This document shows, piece after piece, positions 1 to 7,213 of a stretch of 11,063 bases of DNA (position 1 is its first letter; each line of letters begins with the position of its first letter). The stretch is from JAHJGG01 sp041658785 (lineage in GTDB: Bacteria; Patescibacteriota; Patescibacteriia; Magasanikbacterales; UBA922). The notes under the pieces were generated by a model. It ran no database searches, was not told the origin of the DNA, and saw nothing but the letters and a program-made list of their open reading frames with translations. The position numbers and the translations under genes were made by a program. The stretch covers positions 1 through 11,063 of the forward strand of contig JBAZZL010000038.1 of the NCBI GenBank assembly GCA_041658785.1, in the 5' to 3' direction.

Positions 1-2103
1 TATGGCGACACTGGCGCCACTATCGCCACCACTGGCAACATTCAAACCGACGGCACCCTTGATGTCGGTGGAGGTTTTGGTTCCACTGGCCTCACGGTTT
101 CTGCGGCCGGCGTGCTCCAAGTTGACGGCGCGGTCTTCGCTTCGTCTACCCTCTTGGTCGGCACCTCTGTCGGCACCAACTTCTTTGTCAACGGCCAGAC
201 AATCACCGCTTCTGGCACCCTAGGGATCGGTGTGACTCCTACTGGTGTTTCACAACTGCATGTTAAGGCAACTTCTACCACTGCCGTGCCTTTGGCGATA
301 TATGACGATGCCAGCAATTTGATGTTTAAGGTGGCTTCCAGTTCGTTAATTTATGTCAATGACAACGTTAATACAACTGCTTATACCCATAATGTAGTAG
401 AGGTTGGCGATGCGACCAATAAAGCTGGCGGTTTGGTATTGAAAGGCACCGGGAGTGTGTCGGGACGTTTAGTCATTAATACAGGGACGAAGATTACCGC
501 CCAATTATCAGAGGGAGAGGTGTTAATTGGTACCGGGACTGCCACATCAACGCTGCTGACTGAGGAATTTATTTTTGGTCAAGTGAGTGGCTCTAATCTA
601 GGCAAGTTTTACGTTAATTCTTCGGGCAATGTTTCGGCTTCAGGCACTCTAAGAGTGTTTGGCGGTTCCGGAAATGGGCTGTTGATAGAGGTTCCTAACG
701 TCGGCGGTGTTTATGCCACTACCACCTTTACGGCCTACGGCTCTGACGGCGCGGGCAGGTCGGCGTTTGCTTTCAATACGAATTTCACAATGACCTCTTC
801 GTCTGCCGGTTCGGCAATTGATAGGGCGCTGGCGGTGTTTCAGAATAATGGAACCAATAAAGTGATGATCTCCGCTGGCGGCAACGTGTACGCCAAGAAT
901 AGTTTTATTGCCAATAGTTCAGACTACGGCATTGGAGACGTGGCTGAATACGTAAACCTGGTATCAGGAGAATCCGTCAGCACTGGAGATGTGGTGGTGG
1001 TTGATGTGAATGGGTTGAATCAGTACCGTAAATCGTCAGAAGCATATGCGCAGAATGTTGCCGGTGTAATCTCTGATACTGGAGCGTTCGTTATCGGCGC
1101 CAGCGGCGAGGGTAGAGCGCCGCTCGCTCTTGCTGGTTTGGTCAATGTTAATGTAACTGACGAAAATGGTCCAGTCGCTGTTGGCGATTACTTGGTAACA
1201 GCTTCCAAACCGGGCTATGCCATGAAATATGATCCAAGCTCTGGCGAGTCGGCTGGCTTGGTCGGTATGGCTCTGGAATCACTGATATCTGGCGATGGTA
1301 AAATTAAAGTAATGGTCAATAAAGGTTTAGTAATGGGTTCACAGACCGTTGGCGCGCCGACGCTTAATGTCAGCGCGGACGAAGATGGCAATTTGGTGCA
1401 AGCGGGCGATCTGGATATGGCCGGACAAAGCATTCTAAATGTAAAAGCCATTGCCGGTTTGAATAACAAGTGGTCAATTGATGAATCTGGCAACTTGTCT
1501 ATCGTTGATGTGGAGGCAGAGACAGTGCAGGCATCCAGCTTTGTGGTCAAGAAGAAAGAAGGCCAGACAGACGCTTCTGTTGGCTCGGCCGCGATCCTCC
1601 TTAATAATACCAACGTGGTTGTGAACAATGAATTGGTAACGCCGCAAGTGAAGATCTTCATCACTTTCCGTAATAACCCGCAGGCTTTCTGGTGGATATC
1701 CAGACAAGAAGAAGGATTGTTTGAAATCTCTTTGAGCAATACAGCCACTAACGATGTTACATTTGATTACTGGCTGGTTGGGTTTGACGATGATTCAGTC
1801 GCGGAGCCAGTCGGAAATAACGGAAACAGTGGCGATAACGGAAATAACGGAAATGGCGGCGGTGCGGCTCCAGCAGCAGATGAACCGGTAGTTGAAGAAC
1901 CAGCGGCTGAAGAGCCTGCAGCAGATGAACCGGTAGTTGAAGAACCAGCGGCTGAAGAGCCTGCAGCAGATGAACCGGTAGTTGAAGAACCAGCGGCTGA
2001 AGAGCCTGCGGCAGATGAGCCGGTAGTTGAAGAGCCTGCGGCTGAAGAGCCAGCTCCTGCTCCTGCTCCTGCCCCAGCCCCGGAAGAGCCAGCGGTGGAA
2101 TAA
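1..2103 (+). CDS. Large repetitive surface protein, 5'-partial (last 700 aa)
   Basis: The reading frame is open from base 1, so the true start and any signal peptide lie outside the window; the internal GTG at 112 is not needed. Visible order: residues about 1-300 are Gly/Ser/Thr/Ala-rich beta-type repeats of the phage-fibre/adhesin kind (motifs such as SASGTL). Residues about 307-442 form a compact domain starting GIGDVAEYV and containing APLALAGLVNV and GDYLVTASKPGYAM, a segment seen at the end of many bacterial and phage structural or surface proteins. Residues about 548-594 (VKIFITFRNNP, FWWIS, FDYWLVGF) resemble a domain I associate with Parcubacterial surface proteins. A Gly/Asn linker, four 15-residue Pro/Glu repeats (625-684) and an Ala-Pro run end the protein. 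There is no LPXTG motif or C-terminal membrane helix. It is probably exported and displayed on the cell surface; its ligand is unknown. The family assignment rests on recalled sequence style. Confidence 0.85.
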   Translation, partial: YGDTGATIATTGNIQTDGTLDVGGGFGSTGLTVSAAGVLQVDGAVFASSTLLVGTSVGTNFFVNGQTITASGTLGIGVTPTGVSQLHVKATSTTAVPLAIYDDASNLMFKVASSSLIYVNDNVNTTAYTHNVVEVGDATNKAGGLVLKGTGSVSGRLVINTGTKITAQLSEGEVLIGTGTATSTLLTEEFIFGQVSGSNLGKFYVNSSGNVSASGTLRVFGGSGNGLLIEVPNVGGVYATTTFTAYGSDGAGRSAFAFNTNFTMTSSSAGSAIDRALAVFQNNGTNKVMISAGGNVYAKNSFIANSSDYGIGDVAEYVNLVSGESVSTGDVVVVDVNGLNQYRKSSEAYAQNVAGVISDTGAFVIGASGEGRAPLALAGLVNVNVTDENGPVAVGDYLVTASKPGYAMKYDPSSGESAGLVGMALESLISGDGKIKVMVNKGLVMGSQTVGAPTLNVSADEDGNLVQAGDLDMAGQSILNVKAIAGLNNKWSIDESGNLSIVDVEAETVQASSFVVKKKEGQTDASVGSAAILLNNTNVVVNNELVTPQVKIFITFRNNPQAFWWISRQEEGLFEISLSNTATNDVTFDYWLVGFDDDSVAEPVGNNGNSGDNGNNGNGGGAAPAADEPVVEEPAAEEPAADEPVVEEPAAEEPAADEPVVEEPAAEEPAADEPVVEEPAAEEPAPAPAPAPAPEEPAVE
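1873..2052 (+). repeat. Four tandem 45-nt in-frame repeats (Pro/Glu tail)
   Basis: Four head-to-tail 45-nt units (1873-1917, 1918-1962, 1963-2007, 2008-2052) each encode AADEPVVEEPAAEEP. The first three are nearly identical in DNA; the fourth carries a few silent changes (GAG for GAA, GCG for GCA). An Ala-Pro run follows. The near identity implies recent expansion by slippage or unequal recombination, and copy number may vary between strains. The tail is strongly acidic and proline-rich, suggesting an extended spacer. Confidence 0.95.
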
Positions 2104-2129
2104 AATATTCTCTGTAATCTGTAATGATT

Positions 2130-2167
2130 AACCACCCCGTTCCGCATTGCGGGATGGGGTGGTTTAA
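2130..2167 (+). terminator. Hairpin terminator after the surface-protein gene
   Basis: A 16-bp stem (2130-2145 with 2149-2164, two G-T wobbles, three-base loop ATT) begins 27 bp after the stop codon. It starts AACCACCCC and closes GGGGTGGTT, followed by a short, imperfect T-run. The stem is strong and the T-run weak, so termination is likely but may be incomplete. The near symmetry could also serve the opposite strand. Confidence 0.8.
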
Positions 2168-2185
2168 TTGTAAAAAAGAAATTAT

Positions 2186-2208
2186 TTAGTTACTTTGAAT
2201 TACGAAAC
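2186..2208 (+). repeat. Dispersed GAATTACGAAAC repeat, copy with TTAGTTACT leader
   Basis: This copy reads TTAGTTACT, then two bases, then GAATTACGAAAC. The same arrangement, slightly diverged, recurs at 5047-5068 on the other side of the TPR membrane-protein gene. The 12-base core recurs exactly at 2245-2256 and 5107-5118, and inverted at 2304-2315. It appears to be a dispersed intergenic repeat. Confidence 0.8.
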
Positions 2209-2223
2209 GTTATCTTGAGCGAA

Positions 2224-2346
2224 TCCGCCAGCTCACGAAGCTTTGAATTACGAAACAGGCGTAGATTGTCATTCCCGCCTCCGCGGGAATGACAAATAAT
2301 GACGTTTCGTAATTCACAGCACGAAGGAGTCCTTTGGACTGGCGGA
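2224..2346. repeat. Nested inverted-repeat element (three concentric arm pairs)
   Basis: Three arm pairs share one centre. The outer pair is TCCGCCAG (2224-2231) with CTGGCGGA (2339-2346). The middle pair is GAATTACGAAAC (2245-2256) with GTTTCGTAATTC (2304-2315). The inner pair is a perfect 13-bp stem, TTGTCATTCCCGC (2266-2278) with its complement (2283-2295), around a four-base loop. The inner palindrome is of the widespread CATTCCCGC...GCGGGAATG type seen as dispersed repeats in many bacteria. The outer segments also share the direct repeat CACGAAG. The whole resembles a composite of stacked repeat elements or a MITE-like insertion. No transposase is nearby. Confidence 0.85.
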
Positions 2347-2416
2347 GTAGTCGAAAGATCCACCACTTTGGCGCAATGCTTGCTTCGTTGGGATTGTTGC
2401 AGTTATACACATATTG

Positions 2417-2445
2417 TTTAAAATTATTTTATTTTGTGCTATAAT
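2417..2445 (+). promoter_or_regulatory. Extended -10 promoter for the TPR membrane-protein gene
   Basis: The -10 is a perfect TATAAT (2440-2445) preceded by TGC, forming the extended -10 pattern TGnTATAAT. A TTTAAA at 2417-2422 sits 17 bp upstream as a weak -35. Predicted transcription starts near 2452, giving a leader of about 94 nt before the ATG at 2546. That leader has a 14-codon frame (2495-2539) ending 6 bp before the gene. Confidence 0.7.
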
Positions 2446-2545
2446 GCGTGATGTGATATAAATCAACTTGAGTTTGGAATGACGTGAACGCCAAATGGGT
2501 AAGCCTTTTAACAATATTTTAATTATTTTTTTAAACTAAAACACT

Positions 2546-4885
2546 ATGGAGACAGTCTTCACAAAAATTTTACAGCGCGTTAGCCGAGTTTCGTTGTATT
2601 CAATTGTCCTCTTGATGCCGCTCTTCTTTTTGAACATAACTTTTGAAAAAATGGAACTAGGCAAGTACATGCTTTTTTATGCGCTGACGATTATTTCTTT
2701 TTTGTCTTATTTGATCAGAATAATTATCTTGAAAGGGGTTACAATCAGGCGCACGCATCTTGATATAGGCATTATCGTGCTATGGTTTGCTTTTTTATTG
2801 AGCAGTATTCTTTCCAAAGAGCGGTTTATCAGTTTTTTTGGAGACTTCAGCTTTATGGGCTTGTCGTTTTTAGGGATTACCATCATGATTATATTCTTTT
2901 TTTTGATTGTCCAGCACGCAGACAGCTTAGCAGAAGCCATGAAAGTTATTTATTTACTGCTGGCATCCGGCGCTCTTTCCGCGGTGTATTTTATTATCAC
3001 CGCCACCAAGCTTTTGAATCTGCCTGAAGTCATAACCTGGCCAGCTTTTAATCTTGCTCACGGGACAAATAGTTTATTCGGCGTTTTTATGATCATAATT
3101 TTTGTTTTGTCCCTCACTCTGCTCGCGATAAGGACAAAAAGCTTGGCTCTTGATGGATTTGCTTTGGCTGTTTTTTTACTTTCCGGAGCAGCGATGTTAT
3201 TGATCGGATTCAAAGTGGTCATTATGATACTGGCAGCGGCAATTTTTTTTATGCTTGTTTTTTTCTTGTCGCATTTGGATTGGGTCCGCCGAGTTTGGGG
3301 GCCGGTAGTTTTTACTTTATTTATTGCGGTTCTTTTGATGGGCATATTCCGTGTTCCTTCATTTCTAACCGCGAATTTGCCTCTTGAAATTGCTTTGGGA
3401 CGCGGTGTTTCATGGAATATCGCGCGAGATACTATTACTTCCGGAGTAAAGACGTTTCTTTTTGGCAGAGGGTCAGGCACCTTTGGTTATGCTTTTTCCG
3501 AATTCAGGCCATCAGTCATGAATTTAAATGTGGCATGGAATGTCCGTTTCAAACAGCCAAACAGCAGCGCTTTGGGCTGGCTGGCTGATCATGGAGTATT
3601 CGCGTCACTGGCTTTTTTGGGCATTGTGCTCATGCTTTTGGGTTCAGTGATTACGGTTTGGATAAGGCATGTGGTTGAACTCAACAAGAAAAAGAAAATT
3701 ATGAGCGAAAAGATAGAAACGGAAAAGAGCCTTTATGATTCACCCTTGCTATATTGGGGGCTGGTAAGCGCGTGGATTGTAATCGCTGTTTCATTCTTTT
3801 TTGTATATTTTGGGGCGCTTCATTGGATGCTTTTCTGGCTGTTTTCCGCTTTGGTCGCGTCTTCCAGTATTCAGGCGAGCAAACTCCAACCAATAACAAT
3901 TTCACTGAAAACCACGCCGCAATACACCCTGATAGTTTCATTCAGTTTTATATTTATTTTTGCGGTGATAATTGTTGCCAGTGTTTTTGTCGGGCGGTTT
4001 TACGCGGCTGAAGTTTTGTATGCTTCAAGCGTTTCCCAGGAAGTAGATGTCAAGATTCAAACGTTGCAAAAGGCGCTGGGGATGAATCCGAATCATGCCA
4101 TGATGAATTACAATTTGGCAGAAGCATTTTTGTCAAAAGCTGCTTCTGTTTCACAAAGCGGCGGCGATATAAATCAAGTATATCAGATGGTTGGCATGGC
4201 CGTGGATGCGGCGAAAAAAGCGACCGAGATTTCTCCCTACAATGCGGCAATGTGGCAAAATTTGTCGCGAATGTACGAGAATGCGCGAAATATCGCGCCT
4301 GATGCAAATACTTGGGTTATCAGCAGTTTGGAGCGCGCCCTTAGGCTGGAGCCGTCAAACCCGGTTCTTTATATGAGTTTGGCCAATGCCAGATTGCTGG
4401 GAAATGATTATGATGGCGCCAAGACTGATTTGGAAAAGGCAATTGAGCTCAAACCGGATCTTTTGGTCGCTTATGTAAGATTGGCCATGATAGAACAGCT
4501 TTCTAATAATTTGGATGGCGCGATTGCGGCGATGGAGCGAGGATTGCCCTATAGAGGGCTGCAAAACGCCGAATATTTGTTGCGCACCGGTATTTTATAC
4601 TTCAATCGTAATAACACTGGAGATTATCCATTGTCGGAGATAGCATTTCGCAGAGCATTGTCGCTAAACCCCAATTATTCAGATGCTTTGTATGCTCTTG
4701 GCCACCTTTATGATATCACGGATCATAAAAATTTAGCTTTGCCGATATTTGAAAAGGTGCTTGAACTTAATCCGGGGAATCAAGATGTGCAAAATAGGGT
4801 TGATTCAATCAAAAAAGCGCTTAAGCCAGCGCCGCAGCCAGAACCAGCGGCAGAAGAAGACAGTGGAGAACCAGAGGGCGAATAG
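2546..4885 (+). CDS. O-antigen ligase/Wzy-like polytopic membrane protein with C-terminal TPR domain
   Basis: The 779-aa protein begins with about 13 hydrophobic segments between residues 14 and 483 (for example 14-31, 41-63, 103-123, 222-241, 350-372, 462-483). The loop at about 285-348 (RGVSWNIARDTI, FGRGSGTFGYAF, then NSSALGWLADHG) fits the large periplasmic-type loop of Wzy/WaaL O-antigen ligases and polymerases. Residues about 485-750 form some six to seven TPR units; the best are at 593-606 (LERALRLEPSN), 607-640 (KAIELKPD) and 713-746 (LELNPGN). The tail (760-779) is Pro/Glu-rich, like that of the upstream surface protein. WaaL/Wzy family members transfer or polymerise lipid-linked glycans. 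Because CPR bacteria generally lack LPS, a role in glycosylating surface proteins or building a surface polysaccharide is an inference. The ATG at 2546 follows a promoter and has no Shine-Dalgarno motif. Confidence 0.82.
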   Translation: METVFTKILQRVSRVSLYSIVLLMPLFFLNITFEKMELGKYMLFYALTIISFLSYLIRIIILKGVTIRRTHLDIGIIVLWFAFLLSSILSKERFISFFGDFSFMGLSFLGITIMIIFFFLIVQHADSLAEAMKVIYLLLASGALSAVYFIITATKLLNLPEVITWPAFNLAHGTNSLFGVFMIIIFVLSLTLLAIRTKSLALDGFALAVFLLSGAAMLLIGFKVVIMILAAAIFFMLVFFLSHLDWVRRVWGPVVFTLFIAVLLMGIFRVPSFLTANLPLEIALGRGVSWNIARDTITSGVKTFLFGRGSGTFGYAFSEFRPSVMNLNVAWNVRFKQPNSSALGWLADHGVFASLAFLGIVLMLLGSVITVWIRHVVELNKKKKIMSEKIETEKSLYDSPLLYWGLVSAWIVIAVSFFFVYFGALHWMLFWLFSALVASSSIQASKLQPITISLKTTPQYTLIVSFSFIFIFAVIIVASVFVGRFYAAEVLYASSVSQEVDVKIQTLQKALGMNPNHAMMNYNLAEAFLSKAASVSQSGGDINQVYQMVGMAVDAAKKATEISPYNAAMWQNLSRMYENARNIAPDANTWVISSLERALRLEPSNPVLYMSLANARLLGNDYDGAKTDLEKAIELKPDLLVAYVRLAMIEQLSNNLDGAIAAMERGLPYRGLQNAEYLLRTGILYFNRNNTGDYPLSEIAFRRALSLNPNYSDALYALGHLYDITDHKNLALPIFEKVLELNPGNQDVQNRVDSIKKALKPAPQPEPAAEEDSGEPEGE

Positions 4886-4920
4886 GCGCGGGGAGAAAAG
4901 TGATAGTGATTTAATCCGTC

Positions 4921-4948
4921 TCCGTCCGTCCGCCAGCTGACGGACGGA
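4921..4948. repeat. Palindromic repeat of CCGTCCGCCAGCTGACGG type
   Basis: A perfect 10-bp stem, TCCGTCCGTC (4921-4930) with GACGGACGGA (4939-4948), surrounds an eight-base loop. It shares the ten bases TCCGCCAGCT with the outer arm of the nested element at 2224-2233, so the two may belong to related repeat families. It lies 35 bp after the TPR gene stop and could add to termination or RNA stability. Confidence 0.8.
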
Positions 4949-4980
4949 CTGCGCCGGACAAGTTCTTGGTTTAATAAGAT

Positions 4981-5008
4981 AAAACGGCTCCGAAGCGGGG
5001 CCGTTTTT
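4981..5008 (+). terminator. Rho-independent terminator after the TPR membrane-protein gene
   Basis: AAAACGGCTCC (4981-4991) pairs with GGGGCCGTTTT (4997-5007, one T-G wobble) around a five-base loop, and the 3' arm runs into a T tract. This is the clearest intrinsic terminator in the window. It separates the surface-related genes from acs. Confidence 0.9.
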
Positions 5009-5011
5009 GAG

Positions 5012-5041
5012 TTGGAAATATAAAGAAAAATAAGGTATAAT
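5012..5041 (+). promoter_or_regulatory. Promoter for acs
   Basis: TTGGAA (5012-5017), an 18-bp spacer and a perfect TATAAT (5036-5041) form a sigma-70-like promoter just past the terminator. Predicted start is near 5048, giving a leader of about 79 nt. The leader contains two GAATTACGAAAC-type repeats (5047-5068 and 5107-5118). Confidence 0.7.
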
Positions 5042-5046
5042 TGCTG

Positions 5047-5118
5047 TTAGTTACTGCGAATTGCAAACTAAAACAAAATATCAATTATTCAACGCTCTCT
5101 TTTTGTGAATTACGAAAC
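5047..5118 (+). repeat. Two GAATTACGAAAC-type repeats in the acs leader
   Basis: The first copy (5047-5068) keeps the TTAGTTACT leader of the copy at 2186-2208 but has a diverged core, GAATTGCAAAC. The second (5107-5118) is an exact GAATTACGAAAC core ending 8 bp before the acs ATG. If transcription starts near 5048, both lie in the mRNA leader. Confidence 0.7.
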
Positions 5119-5126
5119 AAAAAAAT

Positions 5127-6893
5127 ATGGACAGTAAAATAATAAAAAAGAATCTGCGATTTCAGCCTAATTTAAAAGATTATAGCAAGGCATATAAAAA
5201 ATTTACTTGGCAACAAGCAGCAGAAGAAGTGAATTATTTATCGCGCGGCCGAATGAATGCGGCGCATATCGCCTGCGACTCAAACGCTATGGGCGATCGC
5301 AAGAACAAGGTGGCTCTGTATTGGGAAGGAGAAGCGGGAGACGAGATGAAATATACTTTTTTGGAAATGTCGCAGTTAACCAGCAGATTGGGCAATGCCT
5401 TGAAGAGTTTGGATGTCAAAAAAGGCGATCGGGTATTTATTTTTTTACCGCGCGTACCGGAGTTATTTATTTCTTTTTTGGGAATAACCAAAATCGGCGC
5501 GATTGCCGGGACATTGTTTTCCGCTTTCGGGCCGCAGGCGCTTGAAGATCGTTTGAGCAATTCCGACGCCAAGGTGGTTGTTACCAGTAAAGAGTTATAT
5601 CCTCGTTTGCTTAAAATTAAAAAAAATTTAACAAAATTAAACAAAATTATTTTAGTGGATGAATGGAACCGAAAGAATTTTATGGAAGAAAAAAAACTGG
5701 AGAAAAAAAGAGCGCCAAAAGATTGTGTTTGGTTTTATGATTTGTTGGAAAAAAATAAACAATACCTGCGCGCCGCCCAGATGAAATCGACTGATCCCGC
5801 CTTTATGCTCTACACTTCAGGCACGACAGGCAGGCCCAAGGGTGTGATTCACCACCATGGGGCGATTATCCACGAAAGAATGACTGCCAAATATGTGCTG
5901 GATATCAAAGAAGATGACGTGTATTGGTGCACCGCGGACCCTGGCTGGGTTACTGGCATTGCTTATGAGATTTTGGGCACATGGGCGTTGGGCGCGTCCA
6001 TGCTAGTTTATGCCGGACGTTTCAGCCCTGAGAAGTGGTACAGTTTGATTGAAGAGTACAAAGTAAATGTATGGTATACAGCGCCGACCGCTATTCGCAT
6101 GCTGGCCGCTTCCGGGACTGATTTGGCAAAGAAGTATGATTTGACCTCACTCCGCCATCTTGCTAGTGTGGGGGAACCGCTCAATCCCGAAGCGGTAATG
6201 TGGGGGATCAAAGCTTTCAAACTGCCATTCCACGACAACTATTGGCAGACCGAAACAGGCGGCATAGTGATTGCCAATTATCCTTGTATGAAGATCAAGC
6301 CCGGATCCATGGGCAAGCCTGTGCCCGGAATTATTGCAGAAGTGGTGGATGATAAAGGCAAGCCGGTTAAACCCAATACCGAGGGGGCGCTGGTATTAAA
6401 ACCTGGTTGGCCATCTATGATGTCAAAAATTTGGCGTCGGCCGAGCAAATATAAAAGTTATTTTAAAAATGGCTGGTATCTTACCGGCGATCGGGCGTAT
6501 AAAGATAAAGACGGTTATTTTTGGTTTATCGGCCGAGATGATGACGTGATCAAGACAGCTGGCGAGCGCGTTGGGCCGTTTGAAGTTGAGTCGGCCCTCG
6601 TTTCTCATCCCAAGGTAATTGAGGCCGGAGTAATTGGCAAGCCGGATCCTCTGCGCGGGCAGATTATCAAAGCGTTTATTACTCTGAAAGACGGCATTAA
6701 GCCAAGCGAAGAGCTGAAAGAACAAATCCAAAAATATGTCAAAAAATATTTGGCTGGACATGCATATCCAAAAGAGATAGAATTTGTAGACAGACTGCCA
6801 AAGACCCGCTCAGGCAAGATCATGCGGCGGATGTTGCGAGCGAAAGAATTGGGGCTGTCTTTGGGGGACACTTCAACACTCGAAGAGTATTGA
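5127..6893 (+). CDS. acs: Acetate--CoA ligase (acetyl-CoA synthetase, AMP-forming)
   Basis: The 588-aa cytoplasmic enzyme belongs to the ANL superfamily and is expected to make acetyl-CoA from acetate, CoA and ATP via acetyl-AMP, releasing AMP and pyrophosphate. Core motifs are intact: the ATP-binding loop YTSGTTGRPKG (229-239), YWQTETGG (372-379), YLTGD (451-455), the hinge GRDDDVIKTAGERVG (469-483) and the catalytic lysine K564 in PKTRSGK. Trp373 matches the position that restricts the acyl pocket to acetate in characterised Acs, supporting acetate over longer acids. It is shorter than the usual roughly 650 residues, mainly at the N terminus. The ATG follows AAACAAAAAAAT with no Shine-Dalgarno. 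No lysine-modifying enzyme or acetate kinase is present in the window. The direction in vivo is undecided; acetate use is the family default. Confidence 0.93.
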   Translation: MDSKIIKKNLRFQPNLKDYSKAYKKFTWQQAAEEVNYLSRGRMNAAHIACDSNAMGDRKNKVALYWEGEAGDEMKYTFLEMSQLTSRLGNALKSLDVKKGDRVFIFLPRVPELFISFLGITKIGAIAGTLFSAFGPQALEDRLSNSDAKVVVTSKELYPRLLKIKKNLTKLNKIILVDEWNRKNFMEEKKLEKKRAPKDCVWFYDLLEKNKQYLRAAQMKSTDPAFMLYTSGTTGRPKGVIHHHGAIIHERMTAKYVLDIKEDDVYWCTADPGWVTGIAYEILGTWALGASMLVYAGRFSPEKWYSLIEEYKVNVWYTAPTAIRMLAASGTDLAKKYDLTSLRHLASVGEPLNPEAVMWGIKAFKLPFHDNYWQTETGGIVIANYPCMKIKPGSMGKPVPGIIAEVVDDKGKPVKPNTEGALVLKPGWPSMMSKIWRRPSKYKSYFKNGWYLTGDRAYKDKDGYFWFIGRDDDVIKTAGERVGPFEVESALVSHPKVIEAGVIGKPDPLRGQIIKAFITLKDGIKPSEELKEQIQKYVKKYLAGHAYPKEIEFVDRLPKTRSGKIMRRMLRAKELGLSLGDTSTLEEY

Positions 6894-6904
6894 CTAATTC
6901 ACGT

Positions 6905-6933
6905 TTGACAAAAATATGTATTTAATATATATT
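6905..6933 (+). promoter_or_regulatory. Promoter of the RHH/PIN toxin-antitoxin operon
   Basis: A consensus TTGACA (6905-6910), exactly 17 bp and TATATT (6928-6933) make this the best -35/-10 pair in the window. The predicted start near 6940 falls inside the operator palindrome, and the antitoxin ATG follows at 6969. Confidence 0.8.
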
Positions 6934-6956
6934 ACATACATATTAAATATGTATGT
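6934..6956. promoter_or_regulatory. Operator palindrome for antitoxin autoregulation
   Basis: ACATACATAT (6934-6943) and ATATGTATGT (6947-6956) form a perfect 10-bp inverted repeat with a three-base spacer, directly abutting the -10 box. An extra half-site, ATATGTAT, lies between -35 and -10 (6914-6921). Ribbon-helix-helix antitoxins repress their own promoters by binding such short repeats, so this is the probable RHH/PIN complex operator. Confidence 0.75.
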
Positions 6957-6968
6957 AAGTTTATAAAT

Positions 6969-7205
6969 ATGAACAGAACAAAAATGATCTCCGTCACTAT
7001 TCCCGCGGATGTTTTAACCAAAATGAAAAGGACAGCTCAAGAAAGGCAAATGACTTTGTCGGCTCTTTTGCGCGCCGCTTTTTTCAGTTTTGTAAATAAA
7101 AAAGAGCCGTGTATTTATACCGACGAAGAACTAGAGGATATCTTTATGCTGGATAAACTGAAAGATAAAGATCGAAAAGAATTGGACCGTTTGCTCGCGA
7201 ATTAA
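6969..7205 (+). CDS. Ribbon-helix-helix antitoxin (VapB-like)
   Basis: The 78-aa protein has the ribbon-helix-helix pattern: strand MISVTIPADVL (7-17), helix about 14-26 (LTKMKRTAQERQ), turn, and second helix LSALLRAAFFSFV (31-43). The acidic C-terminal tail (TDEELEDIF onward) is the part that in VapB-type antitoxins usually wraps the toxin. It should bind the operator just upstream as a dimer and neutralise the PIN toxin encoded 8 bp downstream. The first gene of a two-gene operon in antitoxin-toxin order is classic for type II systems. Family assignment is good; the exact subfamily is not determined. Confidence 0.82.
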   Translation: MNRTKMISVTIPADVLTKMKRTAQERQMTLSALLRAAFFSFVNKKEPCIYTDEELEDIFMLDKLKDKDRKELDRLLAN

Positions 7206-7213
7206 CGTTTGCT

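Larger units (their letters stand above)
2168..2412. other. Repeat-dense intergenic stretch without a credible gene
   Basis: Between the terminator and the next promoter I see no convincing coding sequence. The stretch holds copies of GAATTACGAAAC, a GTCATTCCCGC-type palindrome and short dyads. Open frames on the minus strand here (for example one reading VIPAEAGM) are the familiar by-product of translating the GTCATTCCCGC repeat and have no independent support. Confidence 0.75.

Noticed and set aside
1767..2147. Minus-strand open frame reading Gly/Ser/Ala repeats
   Set aside because: It is the antisense of the 45-nt Pro/Glu-coding repeats, has no promoter, and is kept open only by the repeat composition.
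2210..2410. Minus-strand frame containing VIPAEAGM
   Set aside because: It is a translation of the GTCATTCCCGC palindrome, a well-known false protein; it starts and ends in repeat DNA.
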